Origin: a virus
IMG/VR virus record: IMGVR_UViG_3300042507_000813
Coordinates: 1 to 31,689 of that record
Strand: one strand, 5' to 3'
DNA: 31,689 bases
Numbering within the stretch: the stretch's first letter is position 1; the number at the start of each line of letters is the position of its first letter. The notes beneath the pieces are model-generated. The model worked only from the letters and a program-made list of their open reading frames with translations, did not search any database and was not told the origin of the DNA. A program made the translations under genes and the position numbers. Shown here in pieces: positions 16,454-21,886 of the stretch.

Positions 16454-16997
16454 TTTGCGCTCCTTTTAGTTTGTCGTTATGTTTAGCTGCCAACTCACGC
16501 ACTAATTCGCGCTCGTCTGCTGCCAATGTTTTCCAAGTAGCGGTTAACTGCTCGGAACTGGTTGCTGCAGTAATTAAGGCCTCAATCTCGGCTTTGGTGC
16601 GCGTTGATTTAGGCTTAGCTGGAGCGCGAGATGCATTGTTGCCATCATCATCTTCTGGAGCAATACCACACGCCGCTTGAAGCGAATACCGGCGGGCATA
16701 AGTCATTGCTGATCCGTAGCCCTGGGCATCTTGCTTGGTAGCTGGCACATGGAGTTTGCCGCCGGAAATCATCTCGCCAGACTCATGGATAAAAATGGTC
16801 TCAATAATGATTCCATCCGCACATTCGTGCGAGTGCTGAACCAAGGCAATTCCATTCTCGTTAAGGGCATCAATCACGGCCTCAACGCAAGCAGCCAGGT
16901 CAGCATATCTTGATTTGAAGTGTGGATTGGTGGACGATTTAAGCGCTGGCCCGAAGGCCTTTTGCGCTTTAACTAATGCGGTTGCTATTTTTTGCAT
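16446..16997 (-). CDS. erf: Erf-family single-strand annealing protein
   Basis: 183 residues from the ATG at 16997, chosen because GGAGAGAAT lies directly before it; an upstream in-frame ATG at 17072 would add 25 unlikely residues. Erf-family signatures: TNPHFKSRYADLAACVEAV (residues 23-41), GIALVQHSHE, and DAQGYGSAMTYARRYSLQAA followed by DDDGNNAS. The protein anneals complementary strands and, in P22, circularises terminally redundant DNA, which suits a headful phage. A Pro/Lys linker precedes a C-terminal helical tail. Confidence 0.9.
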   Translation of the reverse strand: MQKIATALVKAQKAFGPALKSSTNPHFKSRYADLAACVEAVIDALNENGIALVQHSHECADGIIIETIFIHESGEMISGGKLHVPATKQDAQGYGSAMTYARRYSLQAACGIAPEDDDGNNASRAPAKPKSTRTKAEIEALITAATSSEQLTATWKTLAADERELVRELAAKHNDKLKGAQSA

Positions 16998-17008
16998 ATT
17001 CTCTCCAA

Positions 17009-17137
17009 TTAAATAAACAGTAAAAGTAAACAAAACACCACTAAACCAACTGCAGCCAAGGCCTCCATCCAAGGCGATTCTTTTTTAGTAAACACATTGC
17101 GCTGCCATTTATTGGCCTCAAAGTTAGTTTTTCTCAT
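17009..17137 (-). CDS. Tiny C-terminal-anchored membrane peptide, 42 aa
   Basis: ATG at 17137 overlaps the stop of the upstream gene (ATGA). A polar start (RKTNFEANKWQRNVFTKK) is followed by one hydrophobic helix (EALAAVGLVVFCLLLLFI) running to the stop TAA at 17009-17011. Its last codons contain one copy of the ACTGTTTATT motif discussed in the findings. Coupled translation and clean topology support a real gene; function unknown. Confidence 0.6.
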   Translation of the reverse strand: MRKTNFEANKWQRNVFTKKESPWMEALAAVGLVVFCLLLLFI

Positions 17138-17361
17138 GCTGCTTTCCTCCCTTTGCGGGGCGCGGAAATGTAACGGTAAACTGCAAACCGCACACCGTTT
17201 TGCTTAACCATCTCGGTCATGATGTCCCAGCCCTCGGATTTAAGTACATAAATAATGTCGGCCAGGCGCGTAGCGTGATAGCGCTCGATTGCCTCCCAGC
17301 TGGTTATTTTGCGTTTGGTGATTAAATGATTTGCAACTAGATTGATTTTGGTATCTTTCAT
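17134..17361 (-). CDS. Small helix-turn-helix DNA-binding protein
   Basis: 75 residues, start coupled to the upstream stop (ATGA). The sequence LITKRKITSWEAIERYHATR followed by LADIIYVLKSEGWDI and FAVYRYI is the pattern of the phage winged-helix HTH_39-type domain ('iTs-EAi--Y---RLadiI--Lk--Gw-I'). A basic tail PRKGRKAA ends it. Likely a small transcription factor or DNA-replication accessory in the early operon; target unknown. Confidence 0.75.
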   Translation of the reverse strand: MKDTKINLVANHLITKRKITSWEAIERYHATRLADIIYVLKSEGWDIMTEMVKQNGVRFAVYRYISAPRKGRKAA

Positions 17362-17615
17362 ACTTCCTCCACGGTTATTTTGTAATGACGGGCATTACAG
17401 TCGATGACGAACAACTCCTTTTTGGTACTACGAAAATGACCCTCTGGGCTCAAGTCGTAAAAGACAGGACCCGCGCCCATAATGATTGCCAATGGGTCTT
17501 TAGCGTTTAAGGCTTTTTTAGTTATGTTGGCGATGTAGTCGCAGTAAACAGGCTGCGCTAATTTCTCTTGCTGCTCCAACTGCTGCTGGTGATGTAATGC
17601 TTGGGTATCTTCCAT
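17358..17615 (-). CDS. Hypothetical early protein, 85 aa
   Basis: GGAGAGAAGAA precedes the ATG. A Gln/His-rich start (TQALHHQQQLEQQEKL) is followed by a compact region with two cysteines (YCDYIANI, FVIDCNARHYKITVEEV). No recognised family. It follows an intrinsic terminator-like hairpin, so its expression is probably lower than that of the two genes before it. Its stop overlaps the next start. Confidence 0.65.
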   Translation of the reverse strand: MEDTQALHHQQQLEQQEKLAQPVYCDYIANITKKALNAKDPLAIIMGAGPVFYDLSPEGHFRSTKKELFVIDCNARHYKITVEEV

Positions 17616-17625
17616 TTCTTCTCTC

Positions 17626-17651
17626 CAAAAAATGGAGGGGCGAACCCCTCC
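17626..17651 (-). terminator. Intercistronic intrinsic terminator in the early leftward operon
   Basis: Read leftward: GGAGGGG, loop TTCG, CCCCTCC, then ATTTTTT. Seven perfect GC-rich pairs closed by a stable UUCG tetraloop and a T tract make a strong intrinsic terminator. It lies between the stop at 17658 and the ribosome site of the 17615 start, so it probably attenuates rather than ends the operon unless an antiterminator acts. Confidence 0.85.
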
Positions 17652-17657
17652 GGTTAA

Positions 17658-17951
17658 TTAACGGCTAACGGTTTTTACTGCAAATACTGCGGTGATTTTG
17701 GTAAACATCTGCAGCTGCTCATCGGTAACGCCGAGGTCAGCAACAAGGCCTTTGTAATCCACAACCTGGCGGTTGCTGGCCACAACGGTGGCGCGGTACA
17801 GATTGCCCTCGTAAGAGGATGGGCCACCCGCGGTAGCTGCCTCTTTGAGTTGGTCTTTGATGGTGTCTGCCTCTTTGGTCAGGTCAGCGATTTGTGCTAA
17901 CAACAAACCAAGGCGGTCAACTTGAGTGATTTGGATGTCGATTGGGTTCAT
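17658..17951 (-). CDS. Hypothetical early protein with coiled coil, 97 aa
   Basis: CGGAGAGAATAT precedes the ATG. Residues ~10-40 (RLGLLLAQIADLTKEADTIK, then DQLKEAA) form an amphipathic helix or coiled coil. The rest is a small alpha/beta part (YRATVVASNRQVVDYKGLVA, then EQLQMFTKITAVFAVKTV). The layout recalls small phage proteins of unknown role that accompany recombination genes. Flanked on both sides by hairpins. Confidence 0.7.
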   Translation of the reverse strand: MNPIDIQITQVDRLGLLLAQIADLTKEADTIKDQLKEAATAGGPSSYEGNLYRATVVASNRQVVDYKGLVADLGVTDEQLQMFTKITAVFAVKTVSR

Positions 17952-17963
17952 ATATTCTCTCCG

Positions 17964-17983
17964 ATAAATGGGGCCGTGGCCCC
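17964..17983 (-). terminator. Intercistronic GC hairpin, weak terminator or processing site
   Basis: GGGGC (17970-17974) pairs with GCCCC (17979-17983) around CGTG, followed leftward by ATTTAT. The T tract is poor, so it is a weak terminator at best. Its position between a TTAATTAA-containing stop context and GGAGAGAA mirrors the stronger hairpin 330 bp downstream. Confidence 0.5.
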
Positions 17984-17988
17984 GTTAA

Positions 17989-18351
17989 TTAAGCTGCTAC
18001 TGTAATGTTACCTGTTGCAAAATGCTCTGCAATAACATCAAGTGAGTTAAAACCGAATGGTGCTACATAAACTGCGTGGCCATCTTCGTCAACGATTACA
18101 TCGCCAACTGAAACAGAATGCATTGGAGCCAGGCGCTCAATGTATTTCTCTGGGCCGATGTTGCCGATGTCAAAAACGCGGCCTAATGATTCGGCTTGAA
18201 TGTATGCAACTGGCTTGTACAAACCGCGGGCAGCAAGGATAGCTGCATCTGTGGGTTTGAATGTTGTGTTGAGGTATGTCTCACGATGAGCGCTGAACTC
18301 GTCATCGGACAGATTGATTTGATATACAGTAAATAGTTTTTTGTAAGTCAT
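17989..18351 (-). CDS. First gene of the early leftward operon, hypothetical, 120 aa
   Basis: Start at 18351 is chosen for its AAAGGAGAATTAAC; an in-frame ATG at 18417 lies in the promoter. The protein starts MTYKKLFTVYQINLSDDEFS and has DAAILAARGLYKPVAYIQAE, then VFDIGNIGPEKYIERLAPMH and VSVGDVIVDEDGHAVYVAPF. The last part resembles small phage proteins with a 'sS-GDvi-d-dg--y-v---GF' strand pair. Being first behind the main leftward promoter, it should be made early and abundantly. Function unknown. Confidence 0.75.
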   Translation of the reverse strand: MTYKKLFTVYQINLSDDEFSAHRETYLNTTFKPTDAAILAARGLYKPVAYIQAESLGRVFDIGNIGPEKYIERLAPMHSVSVGDVIVDEDGHAVYVAPFGFNSLDVIAEHFATGNITVAA

Positions 18352-18395
18352 GTTAATTCTCCTTTTTGTCCGGTCTGGAAGTTGACCGTAGATGA

Positions 18396-18424
18396 ATAGT
18401 AAACTGTTTATTTGCATTTCTCAA
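18396..18424 (-). promoter_or_regulatory. Early leftward promoter with embedded operator-like motif
   Basis: Reading leftward, TTGAGA (18424-18419) and TACTAT (18401-18396) are separated by exactly 17 bases, about 45 bp before the first early gene. The spacer contains AAATAAACAGT, the reverse complement of the ACTGTTTATT motif present in four other places. With its flank the motif forms the near-palindrome TAAACTGTTTA. A protein bound there would block the promoter. Boxes were seen by eye; not tested. Confidence 0.65.
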
Positions 18425-18446
18425 CAGATTTATGTGTTTTTTTATC

Positions 18447-18482
18447 AAAACTAGGGAAACCACCTATAAAACTAGGGTAAAC
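18447..18482. repeat. Tandem 21-bp-spaced direct repeat, likely operator or iteron pair
   Basis: AAAACTAGGGAAAC (18447-18460) and AAAACTAGGGTAAAC (18468-18482) share AAAACTAGGG, and their starts are 21 bp apart, two helical turns. This places both copies on one face of the DNA, upstream of the leftward promoter. Likely protein-binding sites. Confidence 0.65.
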
Positions 18483-18942
18483 ACTTAGAAAATGGCGTTG
18501 TTTTTTAGTCAATGCGCTAGATTTATCTGTGGTAACATGGCCATGTCAGCAAGGTGGCACTTGTTGGAATCTCTGGAAGCGAACCCCGAATTTTTCGGTG
18601 GTGCGATAGGTTTTGGCATCGGTCATTCTTCCAGAGGACTTATTCCAAAACTGCCCGCCAAGGCCGCACCACCCAAGGATTTGGGGTTTTTTGTTGCCTG
18701 CTGACTGCGACTGCGCTGGGGAGGGTAACGACCAGCTGCGCAGATCAAAGAGCCAGCTGGGGGGAAATGCGGAAGAATGGCGAATGAGGGCGGCGAAGTC
18801 AGCACCCTTGCATTAAAAGGCTGGCGAGTCTATGTGGCTCCGAAGTGAAAGCATAGTAAAGGAAGATTCGGTCATTCGAGGGATGGCTGAGTCTTGTCCA
18901 CCAAAGTGAAAATTAATTAATAACTACATACTTCAATCTTAG
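18483..18942. ncRNA. Noncoding control region with a structured-RNA candidate
   Basis: About 460 bases without a convincing gene, richer in G and C than the AT-rich promoters on each side. Pairings seen: GGTGGTGCG (18597-18605) with CGCACCACC (18665-18673), nine perfect pairs, enclosing GTTTTGG (18610-18616) with CCAAAAC (18645-18651). CTGCGC-TGG (18711-18719) pairs with CCA-GCGCAG (18732-18743, three-base bulge). CTATG (18830-18834) pairs with CATAG (18852-18856). CCCAA/TTGGG (18672-18685) followed by T6 may end a rightward RNA at 18692. TCGGTCATTC occurs at 18619 and 18868. Candidates are a phage regulatory RNA, a 5' leader of the rightward operon, or a replication origin; strand is not certain and no known RNA family was recognised. 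Confidence 0.45.
18535..18546. promoter_or_regulatory. Perfect 12-bp palindrome
   Basis: ACATGGCCATGT is a perfect inverted repeat at the left edge of the structured noncoding tract. It could be a dimeric regulator site. Only one copy was noticed. Confidence 0.35.
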
Positions 18943-18971
18943 TTGCAAACTATTTGCTAATCATTTATTCT
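18943..18971 (+). promoter_or_regulatory. Candidate early rightward promoter
   Basis: TTGCAA (18943-18948), a 17-base spacer, and TATTCT (18966-18971) in an AT-rich stretch just before the gene at 18991. Transcription would start only about a dozen bases before the ATG, overlapping AAGAAGGAGAAC. Alternatively, transcription enters from farther left and the structured tract is its leader. Confidence 0.4.
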
Positions 18972-18990
18972 CTGCAAGAAGGAGAACAAT

Positions 18991-19263
18991 ATGACCTTAG
19001 ATGACATCGAAGAAGTTGCCTTGAAATGTGGAATGGTTAAGACCAATAAAAAATGGTCGGCTACCGAAACCCAATTTGAATGTTTTACAACCAATTTCCT
19101 AGAGGAATTTAAAGGAATAGCCAGAGACCAGTTGGTTAAATCCATCAAACGCGCAGCCGATTACGAGCGCGAACAATGCGCCAAGATTGCTGAGATGGCC
19201 TGGTTTAACGGTATGGAACAAGACCATATCGCCAACGCCATTCGAGGCCGAGCGGACGAATGA
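18991..19263 (+). CDS. First gene of the early rightward operon, hypothetical, 90 aa
   Basis: AAGAAGGAGAACAAT precedes the ATG. The protein begins MTLDDIEEVALKCGMVKTNK and ends with YEREQCAKIAEMAWFNGMEQ and IANAIRGRADE; 'YEREQCAKIAE ... IA-aIR-R' is a familiar C-terminal end in small phage proteins of unknown function. Two-part helical layout, no membrane segment. Its stop overlaps the following tiny gene (ATGA). Confidence 0.75.
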   Translation: MTLDDIEEVALKCGMVKTNKKWSATETQFECFTTNFLEEFKGIARDQLVKSIKRAADYEREQCAKIAEMAWFNGMEQDHIANAIRGRADE

Positions 19264-19373
19264 ACACCAATTCAATCCAGGCACAACTGATTATCGAGTT
19301 GTCTTGGTTTATTTTGATTGTCGCAATACTGGTTGGACTTATTCTTTGGTGGACAAAAAATGACAGACTTTGA
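19260..19373 (+). CDS. Tiny membrane peptide, 37 aa
   Basis: ATG at 19260 overlaps the upstream TGA; 37 codons to TGA at 19371. One membrane helix (IIELSWFILIVAILVGLILW) fills the centre. It overlaps the next start by 14 bp. Overlap on both sides and a clean helix favour a real gene. Function unknown. Confidence 0.55.
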   Translation: MNTNSIQAQLIIELSWFILIVAILVGLILWWTKNDRL

Positions 19374-19740
19374 TGAATTTTGGAAACTTTATCCCCGCCG
19401 TGTGGCCAAGGGCGATGCGCGTAAGGCATGGACCCAAACCGAGGCAATCCGCCCACCGCTGCCAGAACTCTTGGAATCTATCCGGCAGCAGATGCGCTCG
19501 GATCAATGGCGCAAGAATGATGGTCAATTCGTATGTTACCCCGCAACTTGGTTGCGCCAAGAGCGCTGGTCCGATGAGTTAAAAGTAACCTTGCCTGGTG
19601 TTGTTGACGGCAAAGAATGGCACGAAACATGGCCCGGCATTGTGGCTAAAGGTAAGGAAATGGGCATTTTGGAGTCGCAGTTTGCCCATCCCTATGAATT
19701 CAAAGCGGCAGTATTTCGCGGATCAGTCAAAGCTGCGTAA
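19360..19740 (+). CDS. Replication-protein-like protein, C-terminal FWxxYP domain only
   Basis: 126 residues from ATG at 19360; an upstream in-frame start at 19318 has no ribosome site. It opens with MTDFDEFWKLYPRRVAKGDA and has RKAWTQTEA, then DQWRKNDGQFVCYPATWLRQ and ERWSDE. This 'FW--YPRk--K--A-KAW ... D---F--yPatWL-q-rW-DE' block is normally the C-terminal domain of phage replication initiators/helicase loaders, after an N-terminal winged helix that is absent here. It may recruit host DnaB-type helicase (inference). A short tail of unknown fold follows. Confidence 0.7.
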   Translation: MTDFDEFWKLYPRRVAKGDARKAWTQTEAIRPPLPELLESIRQQMRSDQWRKNDGQFVCYPATWLRQERWSDELKVTLPGVVDGKEWHETWPGIVAKGKEMGILESQFAHPYEFKAAVFRGSVKAA

Positions 19741-19997
19741 TGAACAACAAGCTGAATGCCGCACAACGGAAATACCTAGCAACCATTAAAACGCTATCCT
19801 GCGGCGTTTGTGATGCAGCGGGACCTAGTGATGCCCACCACATCGAACAAGGCCTGCAATACATCTGCATACCGCTTTGTAAGGACTGTCACCAAGGCAG
19901 CCACAACGGTATACATGGCCGCAGGTCTATTTGGAATGTATTAAAGAAAACTGAACTAAGCGTACTCAATGACACAATCCAAAAACTCCTCCGATAG
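19740..19997 (+). CDS. Ref/HNH-like zinc nuclease candidate
   Basis: 85 residues, ATG overlapping the previous stop (TAATG). Zinc and histidine pattern: C21-G-V-C24, D31-A-H33-H34-I, P45-L-C47-K-D-C50-H51, then H55 and H59. This C-x2-C ... HHI ... LC-x2-CH layout fits HNH-fold nucleases, in particular the RecA-dependent nuclease (P1 Ref) type known in phages. It is next to the RusA resolvase gene, whose start lies within its 3' end. Nuclease activity inferred from motif only. Confidence 0.65.
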   Translation: MNNKLNAAQRKYLATIKTLSCGVCDAAGPSDAHHIEQGLQYICIPLCKDCHQGSHNGIHGRRSIWNVLKKTELSVLNDTIQKLLR

Positions 19998-20328
19998 ACT
20001 TACTCTGCCTTGGCCGCCAAAGGAACTGAGCCCCAATTATTCTGGGCATTGGGCTCCGCAAGCAGCTGCCAAGAAAAAGTACCGGTTTGCGGTCCGTATT
20101 TTGGCGATGCAGCACCCGCAGCCGATACCGGAAGAAGGCCCTATTTTCTTAGAAATAGAGTTTTACCAGCCAGACAACCGGGCGCGAGATCAAGACAACA
20201 TGATTGCAGCATTCAAAGCTGGTCAGGACGGTCTGGCCGATGCCTGGAAGATTAACGATAAACGCATTAACTGCACATACAAATTTAGCCAGCAAAAGGG
20301 CGGTATGGTAAAAGTAAAGGTTATATAG
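19969..20328 (+). CDS. rusA: RusA-family Holliday-junction resolvase
   Basis: 119 residues, start within the 3' end of the preceding gene. Family features: LTLPWPPKELSPNYSGHW (substrate-loop region), then the acidic R-A-R-D-Q-D-N motif (D74, D76) followed by MIAAFKAGQDGLADAWKIND, and a C-terminal basic strand (KGGMVKVKVI). The dimer cuts four-way DNA junctions made by recombination or replication, probably needed before packaging of concatemers. Confidence 0.92.
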   Translation: MTQSKNSSDRLTLPWPPKELSPNYSGHWAPQAAAKKKYRFAVRILAMQHPQPIPEEGPIFLEIEFYQPDNRARDQDNMIAAFKAGQDGLADAWKINDKRINCTYKFSQQKGGMVKVKVI

Positions 20329-20340
20329 GAACTGTTTATT

Positions 20341-20580
20341 ATGAAAAAACTTAAACGCCGACCACGGCTTGCGCAAGACATTTTGGTCTTGCTTGAGCAA
20401 AGACCCAATATGACTCAGGCTGAGATTGCTAAAGAGTTGCTGGCTAAACCCCATTCCATAAAAGCGATATTATGGAAATTAGTGCATCAACAAAATAAAA
20501 TTGTTGCCACAAAAGGCGCAAAGGCAGATAAAATAACAGGGCCGAAGGTCATTAATATGTACTGTTTGAAGGAATTATGA
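20341..20580 (+). CDS. Small winged-helix DNA-binding protein
   Basis: 79 residues. LAQDILVLLEQRPNMTQAEI followed by AKELLAKPHSIKAILWKLVH and a wing-like INMYCLKEL end form a winged helix-turn-helix. The sequence before the ATG is AGGAACTGTTTATT, so one copy of the 10-bp repeat motif (20331-20340) lies in the ribosome-site region; a regulator bound there could act at this gene. Candidate regulator of the phage's own promoters. Stop overlaps the next start (ATGA). Confidence 0.7.
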   Translation: MKKLKRRPRLAQDILVLLEQRPNMTQAEIAKELLAKPHSIKAILWKLVHQQNKIVATKGAKADKITGPKVINMYCLKEL

Positions 20581-20933
20581 AAGACATCGAAGCATTCTCG
20601 CTGGCATTACTTAACTCTGCGACCTGCGCGCATTTGCAGCATTGGCAGACCAAAAGCTATTCGCAGCACAAGGCCTTGGCAAAATACTATAACGCCGTCC
20701 CAGACCTCGTAGACCGGCTGGTAGAATCGTATATGGGTCGATATGGCCCATTAGACGAATTTGAGGAAGAATTCGAGATTGATAAAGACCCTGTGCGGTA
20801 CTTTAAAGCACTACAAAAGTATGTGGATCAAAACAGAAAACACTTGCCAAAAGACTCCGAATTACAGAATACTATTGACGAAATTCTGGATTTAATTAAC
20901 TCTTTGCTGTACAAACTGCAACAACTCTCCTAA
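20577..20933 (+). CDS. Ferritin-like (DUF5856-type) protein
   Basis: 118 residues. The N-terminal helix pair has LALLNSATCAHLQHWQTKSY, then HKALAKYYNAVPDLVDRLVE and SYMGRYGPLDEF. The spacing H19, H22, H31, D43, D46, E50 recalls the metal-binding helices of ferritin/Dps-fold proteins, and the pattern matches a phage family (DUF5856, from memory) often annotated Dps-like. The C-terminal half is helical and acidic. It may bind iron or protect DNA; neither is proven. Confidence 0.7.
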   Translation: MKDIEAFSLALLNSATCAHLQHWQTKSYSQHKALAKYYNAVPDLVDRLVESYMGRYGPLDEFEEEFEIDKDPVRYFKALQKYVDQNRKHLPKDSELQNTIDEILDLINSLLYKLQQLS

Positions 20934-20945
20934 AAGGAAACCAAA

Positions 20946-21119
20946 ATGAACACATTTGACTGCCCAAAAGACTGTAACGAGAACCCAGGCCGTAAAGAAA
21001 AGACCAAAAACGCCGTGATGCAAGAAGGCAAAAATAAGCCAATGGGCGAAAAAATGACCATGAAGGGTCGCGATACTAAGATGGCCACCAACAATTCTGG
21101 CGAAATTTACCAGAAGTGA
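20946..21119 (+). CDS. Small basic/charged protein, 57 aa
   Basis: ATG at 20946 behind AAAAGGAAACCAAA; TGA at 21117-21119. It starts MNTFDCPKDCNENPGRKEKT and is Lys, Met and Asn rich, with one C-x3-C pair. No recognised family. Its stop overlaps the GTG start of the next gene. Good ribosome site and coupling support translation. Confidence 0.6.
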   Translation: MNTFDCPKDCNENPGRKEKTKNAVMQEGKNKPMGEKMTMKGRDTKMATNNSGEIYQK

Positions 21120-21319
21120 ACTGCGGAAACTGTTTATTTTTTCAAGGTACGCAATTCGGCCATTGCCGGCGCTACCCTGAGTCAGTAACCAAACAGGCCG
21201 GAATGTGGTGCGGTGAGCATAAAGTCGATGCAAAGCCGCTGCCGATTTGTGAGGAGTTGGCATCCATACCCGTACCGGCACCTAAAAGGCGTAAGAAAAA
21301 TGATACGACCCCTGCGTGA
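21116..21319 (+). CDS. Small cysteine-rich zinc-finger-like protein, 67 aa
   Basis: GTG start at 21116 overlapping the previous TGA. N-C-x2-C-LFF (residues 3-6), GHCRRYPES (C17) and MWCGEHK (C32) give four Cys in 32 residues, likely a zinc site. This 'C-x2-C-f-f------g-CrryP' pattern is frequent in small phage proteins. A Pro/Lys tail follows. One copy of the 10-bp repeat motif lies at 21129-21138 within its 5' end. Function unknown. Confidence 0.65.
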   Translation: MNCGNCLFFQGTQFGHCRRYPESVTKQAGMWCGEHKVDAKPLPICEELASIPVPAPKRRKKNDTTPA

Positions 21320-21602
21320 CCGAATTGTTGTAAGACCCATTGAACGGGTTAAGAGCCAGGTGATTGAAGTCATCATGGATGAGTTGCCTAATATCGGCGA
21401 AGTATTGGCCGTGGGACCTGGGGAAAGAGACAAAAAAGGTCGATTGATCCCAAATCCTATTGAGATTGGGCAGCGCATTCGATTTGGCGGCATGGAAGAT
21501 TACCTGTCTTACCCTCGCTTTGAGATTGATGGCGAGGAGCTCATCGTTATGTCTTGGAAGGATGTTTGTTTCGTGGAGGCAGATAATGCCCAAAACCACT
21601 AA
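21300..21602 (+). CDS. Phage GroES-like co-chaperonin
   Basis: 100 residues from ATG at 21300; an upstream in-frame start at 21213 would run through the preceding gene. The start MIRPLRDRIVVRPIERVKSQ is the Cpn10 signature start, followed by a mobile-loop region (VIEVIMDEL, shortened compared with host GroES), then IGEVLAVGPGERDKKGRLIP, IEIGQRIRFGG, and FEIDGEELIVMSWKDVCFVE, all in the order of GroES. It should cap host GroEL and adjust its chamber for phage proteins; P22 coat is a known GroEL/ES client. No GroEL gene is present. It overlaps genes on both sides. Confidence 0.9.
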   Translation: MIRPLRDRIVVRPIERVKSQVIEVIMDELPNIGEVLAVGPGERDKKGRLIPNPIEIGQRIRFGGMEDYLSYPRFEIDGEELIVMSWKDVCFVEADNAQNH

Positions 21603-21870
21603 CAAACCGATTGCGCGCACCACTACCGGTAAGGGTAAGAATTACAACCCAGCCGAAAAGGGCGCGGGAATGACCGCAAAAGGAAGGGCGGAATACAATG
21701 CAAAAAATAATGCAAACCTTAAAGCACCTGCTCCAAACCCTAAAACAAAAGCTGACGAAGGTCGTAAAAAGTCTTTTTGTGCGCGGATGAGCGGAATGCC
21801 TGGGCCAATGAAGGATGAAAAGGGTAGGCCTACCCGAAAAGCAGCATCTCTTAAAAACTGGAACTGTTAA
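21586..21870 (+). CDS. Small basic conserved phage protein (DUF6321-like)
   Basis: 94 residues from ATG at 21586, inside the end of the co-chaperonin gene. Strongly basic. Contains GAGMTAKGRAEYNAKNNANL, APNPKTKADEGRKKSFCARM and SGMPGPMKDEKGRPTRKAAS, ending LKNWNC. 'GmTAKGRa-YN---g-NLK' plus 'KSFCARMsGmpGPmkde-GkPTRKa-sL--WNC' is a recurrent environmental-phage family that I recall as DUF6321. Role unknown; small size and charge suggest nucleic-acid contact. Confidence 0.75.
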   Translation: MPKTTNKPIARTTTGKGKNYNPAEKGAGMTAKGRAEYNAKNNANLKAPAPNPKTKADEGRKKSFCARMSGMPGPMKDEKGRPTRKAASLKNWNC

Positions 21871-21886
21871 CTAAAAGGAATTAATC

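Noticed and set aside
18403-18429. CTGT ... ACAG arrangement near the leftward promoter, considered as a LexA-type SOS box.
   Set aside because: The spacing between CTGT and ACAG is far from the eight bases required.
18492-18816. Several open frames of 60-77 codons in the early control region, on both strands.
   Set aside because: They overlap each other, lack ribosome sites, have protein-unlike composition and run through the paired stems. The region reads better as noncoding.
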